Shown: positions 55,623-64,000 of the stretch, piece after piece
How positions within the stretch are numbered: position 1 is the stretch's first letter
Layout: the number at the start of each line of letters is the position of its first letter
NCBI RefSeq assembly: GCF_023898315.1
Contig: NC_064621.1
Location: 539,421,383 to 539,485,382, forward strand
Source of the DNA: Schistocerca nitens
Taxonomy: Eukaryota; Arthropoda; Insecta; Orthoptera; Acrididae
Direction: 5' to 3'
DNA length: 64,000 bases
Program-made: the position numbers and the translations under genes
The notes under the pieces: model-generated
Told to the model about the DNA's origin: nothing
Databases searched by the model: none
What the model saw: only the letters and a program-made list of their open reading frames with translations

Positions 55623-57433
55623 AGTCTCAATTTTCCCGAAGGTTTTGGCAAAATTACTAAGGGTGATGCCCAGAGAGAAGCCTGCACACTTTCAAGTATA
55701 TCTTGTGATTCCAGATTGTGTAATGTTTTTGCGACCTCATCACGCAACGCGTGGGGAACATTGCGCGCTCTGAAAAATTTCGGTTGCGCGTTTACTTTCA
55801 GTTCCAAATGTGCTTTATAGTTCTTAGCGCAACCAAGGCCCAGTGCAAAAATGTCTGCAAATTCTTCACATAGACGAGAAACACTGTCTGAAGGCACAGT
55901 CTGGTTCACTGATAGGACCTGATTCACTATAGACAAGTTAAACAACTGAAATAAATCAAAACAAAACAAGTTCACTGCAGAAGAAGAACGAAGGACGTAA
56001 AATGACACAAGTTTTGTTTGTCCTTTGTATGTTGCAAGAAGGCTGCACTGTCCTAACACAGGGATCTCTTGACCTGAATAGCTAGTTAACTTAACATTTG
56101 CGGCATGCAACGGAGGTGTGCCCAGCTGTTTGTAAGTGTCTTGATTGATCAGTGAAACTGCAGCTCCGGTATCAAGCTGGAATGGTATCACTTTGCCGTT
56201 AATGTCCAAGTCGACAAAAAGTTTATTGTCCTGCTGACGATAAGTGCGACTGTCCCGTGCAACGTGAACTGACACTGGTACAAAATCACTTGCGACTCGA
56301 CGGGATTTCCGATGATGTCGATGCACACTATTTGTGGGACTAACACAGTCACTGTTAGAGAGAGTGGCACTGGGTGGAGTGGAATGAACTACATGAATTT
56401 CCATGGGCGAAGTTTCGCGAGCCTGAGTATCCTTGGTTCGATTCCGATTCCGGCGCGAAGCAAAGGGCCTGGAATGGTTTTGAGTTTCCAATCTGAGCTT
56501 TTTCTGGAAAACACGCTGAACATGTCCTTTTTTATGACAATAAAAGCAAATAGCTTGGCGTGACGGGCAATTCTCACGCGAATGTCTAGTAGCGCACCGC
56601 GGGCAGGATTTGAGCACTGCATTTGCTTGCCGGCGCGGCACACGTGGCCGAGAGCCTGGCGGCAGCGGCGCGGCCGGGCACGAGGGCTGTTTACTGCTCC
56701 GTGCAGGTCGCCTGGCGGGCCGGTTAACCTGACACACGGCTGGTGAAGTTTCAAATGATTCCTGAGCAAAGTCAAGTGTGTCCTGCCAATCCAATATGTC
56801 CATCACTTGTTGAAGGAAGGGATTGACTAGTTTCAAGATCTGTTCCCTTATACGAACATCAGAAATGTTCTGTGCAATTGCATCACGTACCATAGTATCT
56901 GAATAAGGGAGTCCACATTGACACTCAAAAGCACAATCCCTAGTAAGGCCTTGCAAGGTTGCAACCCACTCCCGATTAGTCTGACCTGCCGTACGTTTTG
57001 TACGAAAGAAGGGATACCTTTTCGCAACTACATTGACTGATTCTTTGAAATATGCATCTAATGCAGACAAAATTTCTTCGTAGGACAGAGTTGCTACGTC
57101 GCATCGGGGAAATAATTTGACTATCACATGTACGCCGACCGATGATAAGAGATAAGGCTGCCGCTCGTTACCTTGAATTCTGTAGGCGGCGAGATGGAAA
57201 CCAAATTGGCGTGACCACTCCGTCCAGCTTTCCAGTGCAGCATCAAAAGGTCGAAAAGTTGGTGCAGCAGCTTGTTGTGGCTGCGTTAGCGTTGGAGCGG
57301 CGGCTGCCGCATTGTTTTGCATTGCACGTTGACCCTGGACGAGCTGTCCAAGGGCATCCAGTAATGCCTGCATATGCTGATTCTGTAAGTGATAAAATTC
57401 GGACAGTACATCTGGAGATTGTGGCGAAGCCAT
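55607..57433 (-). pseudogene. Gypsy gag and protease, running into the start of reverse transcriptase
   Basis: A 608-codon frame from ATG 57433. Residues 1-230 are capsid-like (FRPFDAALESWTEWSRQFGF, REWVATLQGLTRDCAFECQC). Zinc-knuckle region at residues 277-309: CPRCATRHSRENC and CFYCHKKGHVQRVF; the last Cys of the second knuckle is Phe. The protease active site LDTGAAVSLI is at residues 420-429. Residues about 540-608 are the beginning of reverse transcriptase (ILESVQASLWASPLVILPKP), cut off at CVDF by a frameshift. Unusually, gag and pol share one frame here rather than needing a programmed shift, at least up to this point. Confidence 0.92.
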
Positions 57434-57470
57434 TACACAAGTAAATCAGGGCAGTTTAGAGAAGAACGCG

Positions 57471-57488
57471 GTTTTGCCTCGTCGCCAA
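57471..57488 (-). promoter_or_regulatory. Putative primer-binding site
   Basis: In element orientation the sequence directly after the 5' LTR reads TTGGCGACGAGGCAAAAC. TGGCGAC is the start of primer-binding sites that pair with the 3' end of an arginine-type tRNA in some gypsy elements. The tRNA identity is inference. Confidence 0.6.
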
Positions 57489-57978
57489 TGTTGTGGTTGG
57501 CAGGAGAGCCAACACCGTGTTACTAGAGGAGGCCGAAATGCACGCGTTTTAGCTCATGCAGGCTGGCGTGAGGTCTGGAACAGGACAAGGAAATTAGAAT
57601 TTAGAAAAACGGACGTAGCTGGTGGAATACTTAATTTTAATCCATTAATGATGAACGTCGCTCTGGACGGTACATGATTCACAATATCAATAGTAACTGA
57701 ATATGGCGCCTTGCTAGGTCGTAGGAAATGATGTAGCTGAAGGCTATTCTAAATGATTGTCTCGGCAAATGAGAGCGTATTTTGTCAGTGAACCATTGCT
57801 AGCAAAGTCGGTTGTACAACTGGGCAAGTGCTAGGAAGTCTCTCTAGACCTGCCGTGTGGCGGCGCTCGGTCTTCAATCACTGATAGTGGCAACACGCGG
57901 GTCCGACGTATACTACCGGACCATGGCCAATTTAAAGGCTATCACCTAGCAAGTGTGGTGTCTGGCGGTGACACCACA
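57489..57978 (-). repeat. 5' LTR of gypsy element
   Basis: Partner of 52329-52818, same length. Promoter and polyadenylation signals should lie here, but I see no unambiguous TATA or AATAAA on the minus strand. Confidence 0.95.
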
Positions 57979-57983
57979 ATATG

Positions 57984-58487
57984 AAGTGGGAAACAATTTT
58001 GTATGAGAGTATAAAAGAAATTTGAATCTCACTGGATCAAATACACTGATTTTCTATTCAGGGAAATGTTAGAATTGTGCTTTATATTAAATAAACCAGT
58101 CCATCGTTACAGTCTTCACCATCGATGTATGTATTTATTTAACAGGGAATAAGGTTGCATCCGAGCAGGATACATGTATAACTTACTCCTTTAATTTGTA
58201 CTGAATTGTGACTACTGTATCAAATAGGTGGAGAGTATAGTCAAAGAATCCCTTACTTTCCTCATAAACTGCTATTCTTATACAACCAATAGAGCTGTTG
58301 CTGATATTTGATTCATGTTGAAGTGGAAGAGTAGTGCACAGGTTCACCTCTGATGCTACCTTGGAATATTAAGGCAACGTATAAATCCTTATAGGCAGCT
58401 CAGATACAGTAAGCAACAGATTCTTCTGATCCTGTTACTTGATACTTACATACACACCCATAATGGCATTTATGTATAGTGTACATG
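57984..58487. other. Unassigned sequence
   Basis: AT-rich, nothing recognised. Confidence 0.55.
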
Positions 58488-58501
58488 TAATAAAATACTA
58501 A

Positions 58502-58947
58502 TATAATAGAGGGAAACATTCCACGTGGGAAAAATATATCTAAAAACAAAGATGATGACTTACCAAATGAAAGTGCTGGCAGGTCGATAGACACACAAAC
58601 AAACACAAACACACACACAAAATTCAAGTTGGCCCAAATTCTTTGTCTTTAAATATGTCTGCTTGTGTCTGTATATGTGTGGATGGATATGTGTGTGTGT
58701 GCGAGTGTATACCTGTCCTTTTTTCCCCCTAAGGTAAGTCTTTCTGCTCCCGGGATTGGAATGACTCCTTACCCTCTCCCTTAAAACCCACATCCTTCCG
58801 TCTTTCCCTCTCCTTCCCCTCTTTCCTGATAAGGCAACAGTTTGTTTCGAAAGCTTGAATTTTGTGTGTGTGTTTGTGTTTGTTTGTGTGTCTATCGACC
58901 TGCCAGCACTTTCATTTGGTAAGTCACATCATCTTTGTTTTTAGATA
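58502..58947. mobile_element. Palindromic Penelope-like insertion, second family
   Basis: The left arm (ATATATCTAAAAACAAAGAT ... CTTACCAAATGAAAGTGCTG, about 58528-58625) is the near-exact inverted copy of the right arm (about 58850-58947). The centre holds a TG-rich stretch and CCCTAAGGTAAGTCTTTCTG with pyrimidine-rich sequence. A 14-base duplication TAATAAAATACTAA flanks it at 58488-58501 and 58948-58961. The organisation (TG tract, C-rich block, constant end) parallels the 6689-7730 palindrome but the sequence differs, hence a related family. Confidence 0.82.
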
Positions 58948-58961
58948 TAATAAAATACTAA

Positions 58962-59129
58962 GTGATACCATTTAAAGAGAACAAGAAATTCTGGTTTGTC
59001 AGTAAAAGAACTTCTTTTTGTGCCATGAAGTTTATTCCCCAAAGATTAAGTATTACTGAAAATTAAAGGTACCAAGTTAAAGTAAAACAATAATAGAAAT
59101 TCCTGGATGTACAGTACATGAAATAACAT
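58962..59129. other. Short spacer
   Basis: Nothing recognised. Confidence 0.5.
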
Positions 59130-59346
59130 CTGCAGTCTCAGAGAGCTGAGACCACACTCAGAGTGTGTTCAAGTCGCATTTATGTGAGTGTGTATTTGTG
59201 TGTGCGCGTGTGTGTATGTGTGTCTACTGCTGACAAAGGTCTTAATGGCCAAAAGCTTTAATTGTGTGAATCTTTTTATTGTGCCTATCGCGACTCAGCA
59301 TCTCCGCTATATGGTGAGTAGCAACTTCCCTTCTCTGGTGTTGTTA
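59130..59346 (+). mobile_element. Penelope-like 3' region fragment
   Basis: Collinear with 7510-7690: CTGCAGTCTCAGAGAGCTGA, a TG tract, CTACTGCTGACAAAGGTCTT and CTATATGGTGAGTAGCAACT. It stops at GTTGTTACA, about 30 bases short of the conserved end, so both ends are incomplete. No duplication found. Confidence 0.78.
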
Positions 59347-59479
59347 CAAACCAGTAAAACTGTCATTTTAGTAAAAACATTCTATTTTTTTGCCTTTTGA
59401 TCAGAACTTCACCTTAATGTATTTGCTGAAGTATTTGCATAAACTGCCCAACCAGGCCCGGAACAGCTCCGGGTTAAAC

Positions 59480-60715
59480 ACTCTGTTATAAATTCACTCT
59501 ATGGTTTGCAGTATTCCACAGCCTCATTGGGCCACATTTCAGTGTCTTCCTGGATGTAAACAGTGACGAAACCTATCTTTAGCCTATCTGAACATGATTT
59601 TGGCATAGCTCCATGAAATGCATGAATGGGTATGATAGGGTGAATAGACTTCTTGCCTGTTAAAAATGTTTGGAATTTCTGATGGCATTTTAAATTCTCC
59701 TGTAGTAACATTGCAGCATAAAAGCAGCACGTCCTCCACATCGTCGTGAGTATCGTGCAATAGCATAGTCTTGGGCTTGGCTTGCGTTTGCTGCAGCCCG
59801 CTCAATGTTGGTTCAGGAATTAAATTATTTTCAGAACCTTGTGCTACCATTTGCACAATAACCTTTACATTTGCTAGTTATTTTTTACATTCCTGATATG
59901 TTCCCTCACAGTATTTTGGCATACCAATAAATCTTGGCTAATTTTTTGTTTATGTTATGTAACTCAGTTGCTGTCTGACTGATAGAACAACTATGCCCAC
60001 CACTTCATTCATAATTTTCCCAATGGCTGCCTGTTCTTATTGTCTTCCATTTCTATGGTATGGGTATCCTTTTTGGATGCCAGAAACTGTTCCAAAAATT
60101 GGTTCCTTTGTCCCTCAAATTGTTCACATAGGACTTTTTCCTGCTCTGAAGCAATGTATCTAATTTTTTGGAAAGTGGGTAAAATAGTTTGAAATGCGTT
60201 CATTTTACTTCTACAGCCTCATTGGTTCTGCACCATCCCTGGTACACCACCACATGCTTGTTTCAACTCTGATATTTCAGTGGATAACTTTTTCAATATC
60301 TTATCTTGTCCTTCTGAAAGTTTGTTAAGTTCAGACAGGAACCTGTCTTCCTTATCTGCTGCAATTTCTGAAATTTTGTTAGACATCCTTAAAATTTTGT
60401 TTGCGATTGCATCCTGCTTTTCCGAATTCTCTGAAATTCTGGCCGACATTGCTACCTGCTTTCTTGAAATTTCAAACACCTCTTGAAAACCACAATGCAA
60501 ATTTCTTAAAAATTTCTGTTATGGACTCTTATCAGTCATAGCCTGCTTTCTGAGTATCGGTTTCTCCCATTTCAGGATTCAACTCGACATTGCTAGTGTC
60601 CGGAATCCATGGTTGTTTGCTTAGCAGTCTTTTTATCATGGTGTGGGTTTCACCAAAAAACCTGAAAATAAAAAGTGATATGATGTTAAAGTAATTAATA
60701 TTAGGATCTAGCAAT
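59480..60715 (-). pseudogene. Unrecognised coding relic with a coiled-coil segment, gag-like
   Basis: Minus-strand frames in consistent order: QPWIPDTSNVELNPEMGETD (about 60620-60560), then a heptad-rich stretch VFEISRKQVAMSARISENSE to LNKLSEGQDKILKKLSTEIS (60480-60270), then FQTILPTFQKIRYIASEQEK and FEGQRNQFLEQFLASKKDTH (60200-60050), then NVTTGEFKMPSEIPNIFN (about 59710-59655). Long coiled-coil N-terminal proteins of this kind occur as gag-like products of retroelements, but I see no zinc knuckle, protease or polymerase motif. Only three or four stops or shifts separate the parts, so it is not ancient. Confidence 0.45.
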
Positions 60716-62775
60716 CGGTTTGCTAAATTGCAAGAATATTGGTTGCTGCATCATAAAAATGTTCTTACAAAAAAAAAATCTGTCTAACAGCTCACCGTTC
60801 TGTTATTGTGTCGTCATGTGTGTCTCACTCACATACAACAGAAAATTATTTATTACTACACAAAAAACTACTTTAATGATAGATAAAACATTGGTGGCTG
60901 AATGTTGAGTCATTATAAGCATTTGGTTTGATGCGAGTAAGCCAGTATAAAAAACACATGACCTTTGACTTGCGTGTGCTGCTCCACTGATGATACTTTC
61001 TCTTCTCCCAGTGTACCACAGTTTGGTATTGTCTTTATTCTCTCTCCACTTAGAAATTCATGAAACAGAGAAAGCATATACAACTTGTTAAGACATTTCA
61101 TTAATAATTACAAAACTCTGTTAACATGTCCCATCTCGTTTTGACAGTCCACAGTGTGCATACGTATTCAGAACGAAAAATAAGGGCTATCATAACTACC
61201 TGTCTTTTCTGGCAATATACTGCATAAAAGAAAAGTAATTTTTTCATAAGATGTCGTATAAAGTAATTCCAAAATAAATTTAAATCTGTAGGTTTGTTTC
61301 TTTACCAAAACTAATCAGAATGTACATTGTCTCTTGCAGTCACCTTTCTACATGTTAAAAAAACGTATCACACTACAAAGTATCTAAAAATATTCCTTGG
61401 AACTTAAATTTGCTTTTTCATATTATAAATAATTCAATGAGTGAAGAAACATAATAAGAATGTAGTGTGCACATGTGATGTTTAACAAATACTTACATTT
61501 ATTTCTATATAAATACATTTGGGTTCAACATCTGTCAGTCAAAGAAGCCAGCAAGAACAGAAATGAGAAGTTAAAATGGCTGTAATGAGTTTTACAATAA
61601 CAACCAGCAAGCTGTATCAGAAGACGACAGAAATTCAAATTGAGTGCATCAGGCTCCTATTTTAGGCTACATCATCTCTGACAAAAATCAAGTATAACAC
61701 AAATTAATTATGTTAGACACCATGTTCTTTTAACACAATAGAAGCATACAGTCACCATATGAGATTTTAAGGTAACATTTTGATTTCTTGTGAATCAAGA
61801 AATGTGGCATTCAAAAAAATCTTGTGCGGTAAATATTTTTAATAAATGTTTGCTAAAGGGTGTTGTTTCATCCTTATAAGTGAGAACTATGACTGTGTGA
61901 CAAAATGATTATTAATCAGTCAGTCAGCGTCTCCCCAGGGTGCAGGATTACACTTTCTGCTGGGATTCCATACATGCCAAGGTTAAGGAATTGCAGCTGT
62001 GTATCCCAAAAAATGGTTAGCAAAAGCAGTTGTAGAGGAAGAAAGTGAAAATTGAATGAATGGAGTGAATGACAGAGAAACAAAATAATTTATAACATGT
62101 AGTCCCTACATGGCATTTGGCTTTGTAACGTATGCTGGCTATGTAAGTGACTTCACAGTCAGCAAATAGTTCTACTTTAATTTGCACCCTTAATATAGCA
62201 ATACATATATGAACTGAAATACAATAGAAAAGGAAAATTACACCCATTGTTCCAAGTAGGACCTCTCGTAAACATTATTCTTAATTATAGTGCTGCTTAA
62301 ATTACTGCAAGTGATGTGTTACAGAAAATACAACAAAGGTGAGTTATAGTAGTAAATCACTCCCTGCTTCATTAATGATGTACTGAAAAGAATTTTCAGA
62401 CAGGTTTTTGTCTTTTAGGATAAAATAACATTTATGACTATTTGACTATTTAATTTTGAGTAATTATGCAATAGATTGATTTTTCTGCCGAAATTTGTGT
62501 GCATCACCATTTTATTGGAATACCAGCTTCTGAAAATCAGTTAAATGCAGTTAATATTACTAAAGAGCAACTATTAAATAATTATACTACCTACTACAGT
62601 CACAGGTTTTTAATTTTGAAAACAAAATAAAATGGTAAAAAAAAAAGAAGGCCCTAATAGTCTACCAATCCCACCAGAATGTAGCGGTCTGTTGCAATTA
62701 ACTCTCAACTGTTTACTAACAGTTATTATCACCTCAGAGCCAATAGTTTTAACATGTCACTTTTATGATGAGAGC
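60716..62775. other. Unassigned AT-rich sequence
   Basis: No coding exon, repeat or mobile element recognised in about 2 kb; the longest such stretch in the window. HELQ exons were looked for here without success. Confidence 0.55.
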
Positions 62776-62833
62776 TATCTACCCTTTTCATAACATTGTT
62801 GATATTCCAACTTGGACTTTCCATTGTTTGATA
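62776..62833 (+). mobile_element. Penelope-like 3' terminus
   Basis: Ends with TTGGACTTTCCATTGTTTGA, the conserved terminus seen at 7730 and 38280, and is joined directly to sequence of the opposite orientation. Confidence 0.65.
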
Positions 62834-63172
62834 AATACAGCCAAAGCCTTCTTCAGCAATGAAAACACACACACATTCACACAAGCAAGAACAACTCATG
62901 CACACATGACCACTACCACCAGCAGGTCTGATGGGAGTGCAGCTGTCAACCTGAATAGCAATCTGGAGTGGTGTGGGAAAGGGGGAGGGATGGCAGGATA
63001 TGGGTGCTGGGAGAGAAGTGTGATGTCTGACAGGGTGTGCAGTGACTAGAGACCACCAGGCTCAGCATCGGGAGATGTGGGGCGAGCGGGAAAGGAGAGG
63101 AACAGGGAAGGGAAAAGGACAGGTGGGTGCATTGGCAGAGGGGAGCACACAAAGATGGAGGCAATAGGACAA

Positions 63173-63189
63173 GGGGGGGGGGGGGGGGG
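63173..63189. repeat. G homopolymer
   Basis: 17 G residues inside the Penelope-like 3' region. Confidence 0.9.
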
Positions 63190-63812
63190 CGGAGCTATTG
63201 ATTGGAGAGTGTGGAGACAGTAGGTTACCTTAGATTGAGGCTAAGATAATTTTTGCAGCAGAGAATGTGTTATAAGGATAACTCCTATCTGCACAGTTCA
63301 GAAAAGCTGGTGGTGGAGGGGAGGATCCAGATGGCCCGGGTTGTGAAGCAGCCATTGAAATCAAGCATATTATGTTCAGCTGCATGTTGTGCCATAGGAT
63401 AGTCTACTTTACTCTTGGCCACAGTTTGGTGGTAGCCATTCATCCTGATGGACAGCTGGTTGGTTGTAATACCAATATAAAAAGCTGTGTATACAACATT
63501 GCTGCTTTCAAACTTGGCCCGGCCTTTGTGGGGTAAGGTAAGCAGGTGACAGGACTGGAATAGCAAGTGCGGGGTGGGTGGTTTGGGTAGGTCAGGCACC
63601 TGGGCCTTTCACAGGGATTTGATCTCTATGCCACTTCCAGTCCCATCCTCTCGCCAAACAGTTTCCATCCCCTTGTCGTGATACCCCCTCCATTTTGACA
63701 TTTCCTCATGCTCTTTGCATGCCACCCTCTGCCAATATACCCACCCATCCAGTTCCTTTCCCCACCACCCCCTGCCACTGTGCCTGCCACCTTCTGCTAA
63801 TGTACACACCTT

Positions 63813-63813
63813 C

Positions 63814-63844
<31 letters not shown>

Positions 63845-63853
63845 ACACACACA
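63813..63853. repeat. C run followed by (CA)n
   Basis: About 18 C residues then about 11 CA units; likely length-variable. Confidence 0.92.
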
Positions 63854-64000
63854 CCACCTCCCTATGTTGCACTTGGCTAGTCAGTGCATGCCCTGCCAGA
63901 CAGTGCTCTCCCCCATCCCCTCACCCACCTGCATCTTGTTATGCCTACCCCTTCCCTGCCCCCCCTCTCAAGATTACTATTCACCAGACAGTTGCATTCT

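Larger units (their letters stand above)
52329..57978 (-). mobile_element. Ty3/gypsy LTR retrotransposon, complete structure with broken genes
   Basis: A 5.65-kb element with two 490-base LTRs and the duplication ATATG at 52324-52328 and 57979-57983. In element orientation (minus) the order is 5' LTR, primer-binding site, gag-protease, reverse transcriptase-RNase H, integrase, polypurine tract, 3' LTR. This is the Ty3/gypsy order (integrase last). Residue patterns such as SKLLSSAQRNYSQIDKEALA recall the Mag-like lineage. One frameshift and one nonsense codon break pol, so it is inactive. No envelope-type frame exists between integrase and the 3' LTR. Confidence 0.95.
62834..64000 (-). mobile_element. 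Penelope-like element with GIY-YIG remnant, running off the window
   Basis: The minus-strand frame 63599-63285 contains VVYTAFYIGITTNQLSIRMN followed by AQHAAEHNMLDFNGCF, fitting a GIY-YIG nuclease (Y-x-(10)-YIG then Arg, His and acidic positions) as fused to Penelope-like reverse transcriptases. Its counterpart at 15690-15560 is nearly identical over this block. Downstream on the minus strand come the G/C-skewed 3' region (63240-62900) and a CA tract. Upstream (63610-64000) lies C-rich sequence with no reverse transcriptase yet. Confidence 0.65.

Overview
The window is eukaryotic, repeat-saturated DNA from an arthropod, most likely an orthopteran and plausibly a Schistocerca-type locust. The basis is the tRNA-headed SINE families, the two RTE-like LINE families, the GIY-YIG Penelope-like fragments, the very long introns and the scarcity of host coding sequence. 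The species call is inference from repeat families I recognise, not a database match.

One host gene runs through the window on the + strand. Four coding exons (13900-14057, 18446-18541, 51159-51332, 51424-51537) have canonical GT/AG borders, compatible reading phases and the residue pattern of the C-terminal third of the DNA helicase HELQ (Mus301 of flies). The intron between the second and third exon is about 32.6 kb and nearly all transposon. Upstream exons, the start codon and the last exons are not visible, so the gene probably extends beyond both sides.

Region by region: 1-962 LINE 3' end split by a SINE. 2376-3450 mariner relic split by a Penelope-like fragment. 3530-8223 an RTE-like LINE split by two later insertions with target-site duplications. 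8499-13134 a decayed Ty3/gypsy element (minus). 13900-18541 two HELQ exons with a SINE and a Penelope-like relic between them. 20195-29505 a Jockey/CR1-type LINE carrying a 5.6-kb I-clade LINE, an internally deleted mariner-like element and a 1.5-kb TA-flanked foldback transposon. 33480-42106 an 8.6-kb DNA transposon with long terminal inverted repeats and a 6-bp duplication; it contains a SINE that itself carries a 3.3-kb LINE. 42660-45640 a second copy of the Jockey/CR1-type LINE. 46222-48295 an RTE-like LINE with an inverted duplicate and a SINE insertion. 48850-49058 a SINE of mosaic structure. 49492-50765 a near full-length mariner (minus). 51159-51537 two HELQ exons. 52329-57978 a Ty3/gypsy provirus-like element (minus) with paired 490-bp LTRs. 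58502-58947 a palindromic Penelope-like insertion. 59480-60715 an unrecognised coiled-coil coding relic (minus). 62776-64000 Penelope-like sequence with a GIY-YIG remnant.

No rRNA, bona fide tRNA gene, CRISPR array or bacterial-type operon is present. Almost every open frame outside HELQ is transposon-derived and broken. The main interest is the order of nested insertions, the long-TIR transposon and the mosaic or palindromic retroelements.
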